64,000 bases of DNA from Aquilaria yunnanensis (lineage: Eukaryota > Streptophyta > Magnoliopsida > Malvales > Thymelaeaceae): assembly GCA_039654915.1 (NCBI GenBank), contig CM077593.1, positions 113,075,413-113,139,412 of the forward strand, in the 5' to 3' direction. The translations under genes were made by a program, and so were the position numbers. Under the pieces are notes generated by a model that saw only the letters and a list, made by a program, of their open reading frames with translations, was not told the origin of the DNA and searched no databases. Of this stretch, positions 48,764-59,545 are shown one piece after another. Numbering within the stretch: position 1 is the stretch's first letter; each line of letters opens with the position of its first letter.

Positions 48764-50077
48764 GGCTAAAATACATCTGTAGCTCTTGAACTCAGTCAAC
48801 CAAGAAACTTACCCCCCAAAATTTGAACTCAGGGCAACTCAACCTCCTGAATTTGGTAAAATGAGTCAGTCAAGCCCTTGGACTAGTACACGCCATCATA
48901 TGACCTCTAAAACCCTAACGTCATTCATCTATTTTAACCATTTTCATCTTCCCGCATCTCTCCAACTCATCCATTGCACCATCTGTCGTTGCCTTTTGTC
49001 ATTCCTGCCCACCATCCTACATTCTCATCTTTGACTTTTATCCCAAGCACATCACCAATAAGGTCTATGAAATTTGGCATCCTTGGGAGTCTGTCCCTTT
49101 GAAGCATCATAGACACCCTCCCAATGGATCCCTGAATAAGCAACAAATAATGGCCAATCTCACTAGTTTTGCTGTTGGAATGTCCTACTGTGACACCAGC
49201 CACGCTTGGAAGTAGGGACATCTCCTATGGGGCCCACTTGGTACTGAAAAATCCAATATGAAGGGACCATAATTGTCATTGAGAGTATCAATTGCTCCTT
49301 CAATTTGGTGATGCCAAACAACAGTAAAGAAAAAATAAAGGCACAATAGAGGGAAAAAAAACTCAATTTAGGGAAGAAAAGCACTCGAAAATAGCTAAAA
49401 GAAGTTACCTAGGCTTGATGAATTTTTGACAAAGCCAGAAATACACATTTGAGGTTTCAATTTAGAGAGAAAGAAGTTTGAGTTTCAAAGTTTCTAGTGA
49501 GTGTGACCACAGAAGTGTATGATTCGAGGACTTATTTTCTCAATTTTGACCCTCCATTTGTCATCAAGGACCATGGAATGGTTGTGGATCATTGGCCTAA
49601 GTAGTAAGCTGCTAGTGACTATGATTATGGTTGCTTCAGGGTATATGCTTTGGGATGAGGGCTTGAGTCATGGTTGGCAAAAGTGTAGGATGATAAAGGG
49701 ATGAATCAAGAAGTTTGTTGACTAGTCAAATGGTTTACCCTTTTTATGGGTTAAAAATTTCGGAGAAAGGAGGCCTATTTTTGTTTTAGACATCATGTGA
49801 ATCGTACACGCAATCAAAGTGATTGATTGATCCATTTATTCAAATTTGGATGCTAAGTTGCCCTCAGTTGAAGTTTAGGGGCTAAGTATACCCTTTTTAT
49901 GGGTTAAAATTTTCAGAGAGAGGAGGCCTATCTGTGTTTCAGACATCATGTGAACGGTAGTCAAAGTGGTTGACTGATCCGTTTATTCAAGTTTGGATGC
50001 TAAGTTGCCCTGAGTTAAAGTTTAGGGGCTAAGTGTCCTGATCAACCGAGTTGGAGGGCTTTTTCTGTATTTTGGCC
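48764..50077. mobile_element. MULE with near-perfect 9-bp TSD, upstream of RABA1
   Basis: The ends GGCTAAAATACA and TGTATTTTGGCC are an inverted pair, followed by matching inner blocks (TGAACTCAGGGCAACTCAAC against the complement of AGTTGCCCTGAGTT). Flanking 9-mers CTTAGTTTA (48755-48763) and CTTAGTTTT (50078-50086) differ at one base. The 1314-bp element carries no transposase. A minus-strand frame at 48967-49221 and a plus-strand stretch near 49519-49704 are unrecognised. Its right end is only about 220 bp before the RABA1 start codon. Confidence 0.82.
49736..50036. repeat. 153-bp tandem duplication in the right arm of the MULE
   Basis: Two direct copies begin TACCCTTTTTATGGGTTAAAA at 49736 and at 49889, and both run to AGTTTAGGGGCTAAGT. 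Each includes the AAGTTGCCCT block of the terminal repeat, so the right arm is doubled relative to the left. Confidence 0.88.
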
Positions 50078-50296
50078 CTTAGTTTTACTCCAATGGAAAC
50101 AGGGCTGCAGAAAACGTGATTTTTCAAATGGCGACCAAGCCCTCCTCTCGCTTTTTCCTTTCTTTTCGTTTCTTCGACCTCCAAATTCCAATGCAAGCCA
50201 TCCAAATTTTAAGACCCCAAGAGTTCTTTTCACCTGTAGATTAACAAAAAAGAAAGGTTTTTTTTTTGTCCGTTCAATTTGCTTTGAGGCCGGGAA

Positions 50297-51935
50297 ATGG
50301 CGCCGTACAGAGCGGACGACGACTACGATTACTTGTTCAAGGTGGTTCTGATCGGTGACTCGGGCGTCGGAAAATCCAACCTCTTGACACGATTCACACG
50401 CAACGAGTTTAGCCTGGAATCTAAATCCACAATTGGGGTCGAATTCGCCACTCGCAGCATTCATGTCGATGACAAGGTCGTCAAGGCTCAGATTTGGGAC
50501 ACCGCCGGCCAAGAAAGGTTTCATCTCTTTCTTCTCTTCTTGACGAAATGTACATGTTTAAATTCTTGTTTCTATTTTATTTTGAGATATTGATCTGGGT
50601 TTCCGATGGTCTTCATTCGGTTTTTGCGTAGATTTGGCCATTTCGATAATGGGTTTTGAATTTAGAACTGTTCTATAGTGAAGAATTGTGTAGAGGGGAC
50701 ATAATTTTTCCTTTCTTTTATTGTTAATTCTTTTTGCTACTCGTGCAGTCCATGAGGTAAGAGATGATGTTCATGTTCTTTGGATTTTTCTGTTTGATTG
50801 GAGCTGGTGGATCTATCCCTTTACGCTAGAACAGAGGATTTTATTGTTCGAGTACGGGAAGTTACTAAGTTAGGGATGATTATAGATTCCTATAGCTGGA
50901 AAATCAATGCCATTCACAGCTCCATTAGCACTTTTCCATCCTGTTATTTCTGATTGGTTGCTTGTGGTACAATCTGCAAAAGATCACACGATCTTTGAGT
51001 TTTTGGAGTTTGGCTGATATATGGTTCCTTTTGGAAGAAGCTGGTGAATTGGGCATATTTATATGATTCCCTCTGAAACAATTAGCAAGTTTCTATTTCT
51101 ATAATGGAATGCTTTATGTTGTTAATGCCGGTTACAAGAAGCAAAATTTTTGAATTGTGGCTTGTATTTGCCTTTCCACTTACATTTTTGCTGCGTAGCA
51201 AGTTGAACAATGAAGCAGTTTCTGGTTTTGATATTTTCTTATTTCCTTGATCTTGAAATAGTTGGCCTTTGAGCTTGGTTTCCATGATTTGTCTCTGTTC
51301 TGATAATTAAAATGATGGACCGAAGGATGAGTTCCTATTACTTGTATTCGGCTCCACACAATGCGACCAGCTGGTGTTATCGTTTCTTGGTTTTGTTTGT
51401 TTGTTTGTTTGATTTCTTCTTTCTACAATTTCTCTAACACTTTGTGCAGTTAGTGAATATTTTAGAATGTTCCTCTAATTCCTATACTTTTTTCGGCCAA
51501 AGATATCGTGCCATCACCAGTGCATATTATCGTGGTGCTGTTGGAGCCTTACTAGTCTATGATGTCACTCGCCGGGTTACATTTGAGAATGTAGAGAGAT
51601 GGTTGAAGGAGCTTCGGGATCACACTGATGCCAACATCGTAATCATGCTCGTTGGGAACAAGGCAGATCTGCGCCACCTCCGAGCAGTTCAAACCGACGA
51701 TGCAAAAGCTTTCGCCGAAAGGGAGAACACATTTTTCATGGAGACCTCTGCCCTGGAATCTCTGAACGTAGATAGTGCCTTCACGGAAGTGCTGACCCAG
51801 ATTTACCGTGTTGTTAGTAGAAAGGCACTTGATATTGGGAATGACCCTGCAGCATTACCGAAAGGGCAGACCATAAACGTTGGCTCAAAAGATGATGTAT
51901 CGGCTGTGAAGAAAGTGGGATGTTGCTCAGCCTAA
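50297..51935 (+). CDS. RABA1-type small GTPase (Rab11 class)
   Basis: Two exons (50297-50517, 51503-51935) join in frame to 217 residues. GDSGVGKS at 20-27 is the P-loop, STIGVEF is the switch I effector region of the Rab11/RABA class, [19 protein letters not shown] spans switch II, GNKADL and ETSAL bind the guanine base. The C-terminus ends GCCSA, a double-cysteine site for geranylgeranylation. RABA1 proteins control traffic between trans-Golgi/recycling endosomes and the plasma membrane, including secretion to the growing tip or cell plate. The single intron inside the WDTAGQER codon region is the usual position in this family. A MULE lies just upstream and may supply or disturb promoter sequence. 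The gene converges on PDAP1. Confidence 0.97.
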
Positions 51936-52867
51936 TTTCTTTTAGCCTTAGGAAATCTCTACTGTGTTGATAACAATACGGGGACTGGTCCAATGGTATA
52001 CGCTCCAATACAGCAGAAAACTTGCCTGTTCGATTTGAGGAAGTTGGCTCACTTTTCCTGTTCCATTTTTCCTGCAAGAATTCGTACTTTTAGTTGCTAT
52101 TTTTTTTTTCTGTGTTTTGTCTCCCTTCTGTACCTATGTAGACGTATTGGATAGTTACCTTTGCAGTTCATGATTTGTTATTCTATCTTTGGCATTCGAA
52201 ATATAGTTGCTACCCAAGATTCGGTGTTGTTGATCTCGTTCATAGGAAATGACTTCTACCGGGAAGCATCCTCTGGGAAGATGGTGTCCCTTCATCTCCG
52301 ACAATAAAATCAGTTGAGCTGAATCTAATAAACAATTCATAATACTCCTTCAATCTTAAAATTATGAATTATATTCATTTTCAGGTTGTCCTAAAAAGAA
52401 TTGGATTCTTAACCCTTTTTAAAAAATTTCAAACATACAATTTACCTTACTACTCTCTAACACAGAAAACAAAATAATAATAATAATAATAATCTTCATT
52501 TAAACTCTCCAATAACACAACCAGAAAAAAAGAAATTTTTTAAATTTTAATTTCATGTGTAAACATATGTATAATATAAATTACACATGCTACAGAAATT
52601 GTTCGTAAATTCGATGTAGTGGCGTTGAGTAACAAATGTATGCTGATGAATCACTTCAAAAGTCGCTAATCGCCTTGAAAACATTTCATACGAACGGACC
52701 CAATAATCGCGTTACCGGCAGTGATGACAGAAACAAGATCGAAATAACACTGATCGACTTAATCAGCAAGAGAGTGAACATGTCCGAATAAAATAATTCT
52801 GTAGACAAACTAAATGAAACCATTATCCTTCCTGAGGCTAGTCCTTTCGACCGGGATACAATGGTGG
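51936..52867. other. Shared 3' flank of RABA1 and PDAP1, with repeat scraps
   Basis: The left part holds the RABA1 3' untranslated region. From 52343 a Stowaway-like left end (ATACTCCTTCAATCTTAAAA, then GGTTGTCCTAAAAAGAATTGG) marks a truncated MITE to about 52590. An (AAT)n microsatellite lies inside it. Confidence 0.45.
52473..52492. repeat. (AAT)n microsatellite
   Basis: About seven uninterrupted AAT/TAA units inside the truncated MITE. Confidence 0.85.
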
Positions 52868-54999
52868 TCATTTTCGGGCTTCAGCCTTCTTTTGCTCCCT
52901 GGCTGAAACAATGAAGCAATAATTAATCAATTTCAAATGACTCAGATCTTAAGATAATCGTGGTTGTGTGAGCAATACCTGCTCTCTCTTCCTCTCGTTT
53001 CTTGGCAGCTTCTTCTCTCTGCTGTCGAATAAGGGCTAGGCGTTCTGTTCATTAAATTAAAAAAGCCATGCTAAATAATGCAAGGAAATGTAACAAGTAG
53101 AACCATGCAGAACAAACTTCATGGTGACATGCTAACAATGTGAGGAGAGTGTTTAGTACAATACAAAATCTCAATAAACCGCATGACAGGGTGAGATTTC
53201 TGGAAGAAAATTTAGCAACTTAGCCATGAAGATGTTGTTTGAAGATGTGACTCAGCCTCAAGTTGGGAATTAAGATGAGTGATAGATCATTTAGGCAGCA
53301 TTTTTTAACAGCTCACAACTAGTCTCACACCCCATCAATTGCTTTACCATCCCTTTCGAAAATTCTCTCTTAATGATCGAGTCAGTTACATGGGGTAATG
53401 CCACAAACCATTCAACAGCAAGCACAAATGTGACTAAACTATTGGCCAAAGGAATCAGTCATCAGTGCACTAACTATTTTAATTAAACATGACCTGTGTT
53501 AGAACTGAAACAAGCAGAAAACCTGTACTTACCCAAGTCTTTCCTTGATTGTTCTGTTTTTCCTTGCTCTTGCAATCTCATATATCGCTCATGGGCTTTC
53601 TGTTTTTCAATTTCTTCCCTATATTGAATTTTATGTGCACATATCAGATAACAAAAAGCGTCTAATACATCTCTTAGATTTAGTCCATGTAACAATAACA
53701 GAACCATTAATGGCTCAAAAAAAAAACGAGGGGGTAATGAGAGTAATGGGAAACCTCTCACGCCTTGACAGTTCTGTGGTTTTTCCAGGCTGCATGGATG
53801 TGAACCAGAATCATTAACAGGTATATGAAATGCCACATCATAGGAAATAGCATTATTCTCAAATAACTTACATCAACATCTTTAACTTTCGTGTTCTTCG
53901 GCTTTGCCAAATTAGGGTTCTCAATCTCAATAATACCCTGTGTTCCCTTCCGCTTTTGCTAATGATTTAAAATGTGAGATCATATCAGCTTCTAGCCATC
54001 ATCCATATAAAGCACAGTAAACCAGCAGCTACTCAAGTCAAGATTGCACAATGAAAAATCATATACTAACTTCTTGTTCATCATCAGATCCTTCTCCAGA
54101 CTCCTGTCCAGATTCCTCTTCAGACTCTTCCTCTTCATGCTTTGCTTCCTCCTAACAGCAAGACAGAGAAAATCTTGTTGTCTGATATTGGAAGTGTTCA
54201 AAGCATGACAAAGAAAACATACAGGTGAACTTGTGTGTGAGGCGAAGAGAGAGAGAGAGGGAGAGAGGGAGAGACCCGCTTAAACGTGCGAGGACGGGAT
54301 GAGGTTCCCGCAACTGCAGTGACATGAAACAGAAATTAGAAATAACTGGGATTCAAGCAGCAGCTCCAACAATTATTCAAGGATAAGATGGAAAATTGGA
54401 AATTCAAATTGCAGGGGGCACCCGGGCAAGTAAAAAAAAGATCCATTTTTGCTCCCTAGCTTCTTAACTCATATAAGACGGGTGCTCAGCCAAAATCATC
54501 CAGAACTAAGTTAAAGTTCCCCAGAACTAAAAGTACCTAAACAAAGTCTCCCTCCAGTTCCACTGTGCCATTCTTGTCTCTCCCACTTGAGAGCACCAAA
54601 ACAAACACCTAAGCACACTCCATCTAACCGAATTCGAGAAATCTTGCTTTCCCCAATTCATGATGAACTAAAATACAGCTTCTTAACCCCTCCCACGGAT
54701 TCAAAGTTTTCTCATTTTATCAAATAAGAAACGGAAACGATCAGAACACTTTTGAAACAGCTAATTTCTCAGAATCTAGAGCTGAATCTAACCTCGCCAA
54801 GAATCAGCACCGCGACAGAAATTCATAAACAACTAACACGAAGCTAGTTCAGATCTATACAATCAAATACAATCAAATAAAGCAGTAAATCAGAAACTTC
54901 AATCGGGAGCAAAATAGGAAAAGAGGGCTCACGCATCTCTTCCGGAGTGGAGAAGCGGCGTTGACCGGTCGGCTTCCCCTTGAATTTCCCTCTTCCCAT
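52868..54999 (-). CDS. 28-kDa heat- and acid-stable phosphoprotein (PDAP1/PP28) homologue
   Basis: Eight exons (54999-54933, 54313-54276, 54151-54071, 53958-53872, 53789-53755, 53618-53533, 53044-52979, 52902-52868) join in frame to 164 residues. The N-terminus MGRGKFKGKPTGQRRFSTPE and the block AGTSSRPRTFKR are highly conserved. An acidic Glu/Ser-rich segment (about residues 36-62) offers casein kinase II sites. KGTQGIIEIENPNLAKPKN and the PP28 core TELSRREREEIEKQKAHERY follow, then a charged helical tail ending EQKKAEARK. Family: casein-kinase-substrate phosphoprotein PP28, associated in other organisms with RNA and translation-related complexes; plant function is poorly defined. Length and exon order look complete. 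Confidence 0.95.
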
Positions 55000-55229
55000 A
55001 GTTCCAAGAGCAAGAAAGAAACAAAATTTGAGAAACAAATCAATCAGCAGAAATAATCTCAAAATTTTTATCGAGGGTTTCGCAAATTTTTGAGTGGAAT
55101 TGAATATAGAAACCCTAGTGACACCCTCGATTTTATTGAACCCCGCTTGTGGAGCAGAGTCGTTGTACTAGGGCGTGACAAAGTGTTCTTTTGAAATAAT
55201 AATAACAATAGTATTGATGTTTTTACTTA

Positions 55230-55844
55230 GGAAAAAATATCAAATTTATCACAAATGTGTTTTGTTGGTAGCAGATATACCACTATAATTTTTGTTTGGG
55301 CCCAATCTCCTACTCGTGTTTTAAAATGGACTAGATATACCACAGATGTTTCAAATTAAAAGTGGATATGTCATTAGCCATTAAAAATCTAATAAAAAAA
55401 ATTAAACAAAAAATATTAAAAATAACAAGTTTTAAAATTTTTGGATGATATTGAAAGTTTTAACAAACTTTAAAGACTTTTTGTATTTAGATTCTTTCTC
55501 TCTCTCTCGAATGCTAGCGGTGAGATTAGATAGCAAAGACAAAATGAGAGCAGTGAAGGGGTTGGGGCAATAGTGACAGAAACAGCGATAGGGCTGAAGT
55601 GCTAATGACAAAGATCAAGTCCTCTTTTAGTCAAAATCTCAAAGGTTTTGATATATTTTGAAAAAAGCATAATAACCCAAAGATTTCAAAACCTACAATT
55701 TTTATCATTTTTCATTATTTTTTAACTGATAGTGACATATTCAGTACATTTTAAAACATTAGTAGGAGATTAGGTCCAAAAAAAATTACGGTGGCATATC
55801 CGCTCTCTACCTAAAACATTATTGACAAATTTAATATTTCTGCC
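55230..55844. mobile_element. MULE, 615 bp, 9-bp TSD with one mismatch
   Basis: The left end GGAAAAAATATCAAATTTATC pairs with the right-arm complement GGCAGAAATATTAAATTTGTC. Both arms continue for about 75-100 bp through the GGCCCAATCTCCTACT block. Flanking 9-mers TTTTACTTA (55221-55229) and TTTTATTTA (55845-55853) differ at one base. Non-coding interior. It ends only 35 bp before the next MULE. Confidence 0.82.
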
Positions 55845-55879
55845 TTTTATTTACTCTCATTCTTACTTAGTTAATAATT

Positions 55880-57355
55880 CAGAAAATTACCCAAACCCCC
55901 TTCTAAGGTTTAGGCAAATTAGAAAATTACCCAAACCCCCTTTTCTAAGGTTTAGGCAAATCTATACTTATGTTATCCCTGTTAAATATTTGCTTTTATC
56001 CCCTTAAAAGTTACGTACCTACACTTATCTCCCTCCGGAGCTAACTCAGCTAAAGATCATTTAAAAACAAAAAAAAAAGGAAAAATTCGTTCTGGCCTCT
56101 TAGCCTTCTTCACTCAATAACTTTGCCCCCCAAACTTTGCACCCGTCAGCCTTCGTCCCTCCCCGGCTCCCCAAACTCGTTTTATTCTCGTCTCCCCGTC
56201 TGTAACAATCAACTAATCCCAAAACCCCGTCTCCCCACCTTTAACAGCCCATGGTAGGAAATCTGAAACCCTAGCTCCAAAACCCAATTCGAGCAGCCCT
56301 AAATTTGGATCCTTGGTATTCGATTCTCGGGAAATAGGGTTCTGAGCAGGGCTTGGAGGAAGGAAGGAAATAGATGGAGACAACCGCCACCACACGCGCG
56401 ATCGCTGACAGTGATTCCGATCAGGAGTTCTTCATCAACCACTCTCGCGAATGTCGTCCTCCCCTATCTCCTCCACACAGGCGTTCAATACATCCCCCAC
56501 GGTAACGGCGACGTGTTGGAGGTGGGTTTCTCCAGTGGGGTTTCCGGTGATTTTGCCGAGGATGGTGATTCTGTCATAGAATGGGATGAGGAAGAGGAGG
56601 GAGACGATGGGGATTATCGGGAGAGAGGCTGGTGGGATGTTGATCGAGTTGATGATGGTCGTGTCCATGGTTTGGGCTTGTTGGACGAAGAAGGTTTGGA
56701 GCTGAGCGAGGCAAACAATCATGATGTGTGTGCAACAGAAAATTGGAACATTCCGAGGATGATCTTAACGTTCTCGACTTGTGTTACCGCACAGAGTTTC
56801 CATGGAGTTGGTTGCTAGTCCTGCATTCCAGGTGTTTGTTGAATTGACGCTTTTTGTCTAGGAATCTGAGTTTTAAAGGAAGAAGATACCAAATATTTAG
56901 GAAACAAGCAGACTTTTGTTCGAATAGCATACTGATGATTGATCAATTGATTATATTGAACATGGTAGGAACCTGTAAACATCTCCGTGAGGGAGGGTTT
57001 CTACAGCTTCTACAGGAGCTTCATTGACAACGGCGGATATGGCTGGCGATATGGAGGAGGAAGAGCGAGAACCACTGTTAGGGGAAAGGGAGAATGTAAA
57101 CGGCTGTTATTGGTGGTGGGTACTGAAGAGTGAGACAAGTGTAAAGTTTGGAGGGCAAAGTTATCGAGTGAGGAATGTTAGGAGGTTAAAATAAATTTTA
57201 ATTTCTTTTTCCTTAACGGTTGTTATCGAAGTTAACGTTAGAGAAGGTAAGTGGAGGTATTTTAATTTTTGAGGGGCATAGAGGTAGGTATTTGAAACAG
57301 GAATAACATAAGTGTAAATTTGGCTAAACCTCAGAGAGGTCTACGTAATTTTCCT
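55880..57355. mobile_element. Pack-MULE carrying a captured NPF transporter fragment, perfect 9-bp TSD
   Basis: The left end CAGAAAATTACCC pairs with the complement of the right end, AGGAAAATTACGT. The arms continue through GAGGTTTAGCCAAAT and ACTTATGTTATTCCTGTT-like blocks. The left arm has a 45-bp tandem duplication at its tip (55880-55968). Perfect 9-bp duplications TTAATAATT flank it (55871-55879 and 57356-57364). The 1476-bp interior is GC-richer than its surroundings and holds a piece of an NRT1/PTR family (NPF) gene on the minus strand. No transposase is present. This combination defines a Pack-MULE. Confidence 0.88.
56435..56815 (-). pseudogene. Captured NPF (NRT1/PTR) transporter exon fragment, frameshifted
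   Basis: On the minus strand, bases about 56810-56727 encode [17 protein letters not shown] and [10 protein letters not shown], then a stop. After a one-base frame change the next frame reads [19 protein letters not shown], then [20 protein letters not shown], then FYDRI and [11 protein letters not shown]. These are consecutive conserved segments of NPF peptide/nitrate/hormone transporters: the loop before a transmembrane helix, the FxVQQxxTMD helix, and the IPPASLP helix. A full NPF protein is nearly 600 residues; only about 120 are represented. The frameshift and lack of flanking exons mean no transporter is made. It is most likely copied from an NPF gene elsewhere in the genome by the surrounding MULE. 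Confidence 0.85.
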
Positions 57356-57364
57356 TTAATAATT

Positions 57365-58604
57365 TGAGAAATATATAATGTAAATATGATCAATTACTTA
57401 ATTAGTTAATTAACCAAAAATGAATTTGTTAATTACTAACGTCTTTCAGTTATACTTATTAGTTAATTGCAAAAGGGTAAATACATGAAGGGAAGTATTT
57501 AATGTACTAAAAACCTCGTAGCAAAACTTCATAAAATTTTACATGACATAGACTAAAAACAGAAAAAAACAAAAAAAATAAGTGAAGTCAATTAATTTCT
57601 AATTTTATAAAGAAACTAATATACTGATATTCAAACACTAAACAGAATTTTGTACATTCAGAATTTTTCTGACATATGAGATGAGAGATGTGAGATGCGA
57701 ATAAGTTATTCAACTTTAGACCTTCCACCAAGAGGACAGTCATATCGAAAATGAATACCCATTTGTCCCATTTTAGATAATACATTTTTTAATATAAAAA
57801 TTAAAATGTGTGCAATTTATATTATTTTTTTATTTTTATTAATGTAACTAGAATTTGAAAAAAAATACTTTTTGTGTTTGTATAGTGATAATTTAAATAA
57901 TTAATAAAAAAATATTGTTCTCTGTGATTTTTTAATTTTGTGTAGAGAGAGTTTAAATAAGAATAGTAAGATAAATTAGATGTTAACAATTTTTTTAAAT
58001 TGAAACAACTTATCCTTTTCGGAACAGCAAAAGAAAAATGTCATCTTTTTGGGATGGAGGATTATATTCTAATTTTAAAGTTTAGGTGTTCAACTCCTTA
58101 AACGTGCATTATTTATTTTAAATCTGTCAAAGTAGGCTAGCGTCGAAGTTATAGACAAAATATACTTAGGCCTAAGAATGAAAATCAAATTTTAGAAGTT
58201 TCAAGACGCCAATATGTGGTAATGTTTTATCATATACTTGTGTTCCTGATAGTGCATGTCAAAATAACTTTTAAGTCTCATGATGATAATTGATAAGTAA
58301 AGAAATCCAAAATGCACGACATGATGAACGCTCAAAGTTTTTACTTTTACTTTTTTATTGGCCAAGGCAAGATTATTTGTATATATAGACAATGGTGTTG
58401 TTAGGATTTTAGTGATAGGGGCCAATAACAAAAAAAAAAAAAAAAGGGCCATTGAAATAGTTCAATTTTTTTTTAATTAAAAGATAAGAAAATAAATAAA
58501 TAAGATTAAACCATAAAAAAAACTACATACAATTGTTTATTTAGAAAGCTCGAGTTGCACCTAGCATTCTCTTACATTAATAAAAGCATCTAAAATTTAG
58601 AGTA
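57365..58604. other. AT-rich intergenic with an inverted Stowaway copy
   Basis: The right part (about 57780-58066) matches the Stowaway at 7348-7638 in reverse: the complement of its right end reads CCTCCATCCCAAAAAGATG and it shares the AAATTAAAAAATCACAG-type interior. The remainder shows no gene. Confidence 0.45.
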
Positions 58605-58830
58605 AATTCATTTTAACTTAAGTTAACTTAATCTAAAATAACTTATTTTTATTTTTAGATCTTTTTCAGCTTGAAACCAATTTTATTCAAAAGTTAATAT
58701 TATTTCAGTGTAACAATATTACATAAATTTTATAATACTACCAAAAAGAAAAAATTTAATAATATTATAAAATTCATAAAAATTTTTTGATAATATTATA
58801 AAATTTAAAAAAATTTAATAACATTTAAAA
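58605..58830. mobile_element. Palindromic MITE, family A copy 3, truncated
   Basis: The left end AATTCATTTTAACTTAAGTTAACTTAATCTAAAA is shared with 2518-2850, and the next 60 bases follow that copy (CAATTTTATTCAAAAGTTAATATTAT). The right terminal repeat is missing and the interior has local direct repeats of AATAATATTATAAAATT. Confidence 0.6.
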
Positions 58831-59281
58831 GTCTTGACAATTTCTTTCTCAATACACAAAACAAGACTGTTACCAATAAATTTGTCATCTATTCTATTCC
58901 ATAAATCTATTCTTCACAATTTTTATTGCTGAAAATGCATGTTCAATCAAGATAAGTTAGATTCATCAATCAACAAAATGATACTGGTTTCCTTTTCTTG
59001 TCTCTACTAAGCCTTGACATTGTTTAGTAACAGGGGACAACCTCCCTAAGCATGAATGATTTAGATTTTATAATTATCTCTTGGATCTAGAGCAGAGCTA
59101 AGTTTTAAAAACTCAACAACTCTTTCATCAAACCTAGCCCGTAACCTATATGAGATCATTGACAAGAAACAACTTAAGTATATTGTAATTAATATCTTTT
59201 GTGATTAATTTATCATGTCGATATTGTTAACAAATGGTCATGCTATAACAATAGTTCAATGATTATCAAATACTCATGTTC

Positions 59282-59312
<31 letters not shown>

Positions 59313-59545
59313 AGCCCTAACATCCTAGAATCTTCCTAACGTCCTAGAATCTTAAGATGTACCATTATGGTTCACAAAAAATTAGAATTGATTGTGACTG
59401 AAATATTACCATTAACTACACAGTTAATAAGTCATCCTGACACAGTTTAAGCGAGATATCATGGTTGAGTCCTAGGAATGAAACAGACTTTGAGAGATTT
59501 TTTCCCTGAGACGGGATCCACATCTCAATCTAGATTAGTCAGGAC
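58831..59545. other. OPA3 downstream flank
   Basis: Mostly AT-rich; holds a long A run (59284-59305) and a repeated CCTAGAATCTT word just after it. The right end must carry the OPA3-like 3' untranslated region. No gene. Confidence 0.35.

Noticed and set aside
53483..53836. 117-codon minus-strand frame read as a single exon
   Set aside because: It runs through two PDAP1 exons and the intron between them; the spliced model explains it better.
56411..56818. 135-codon plus-strand acidic frame
   Set aside because: It is the shadow of the captured NPF fragment, which is recognisable on the minus strand.
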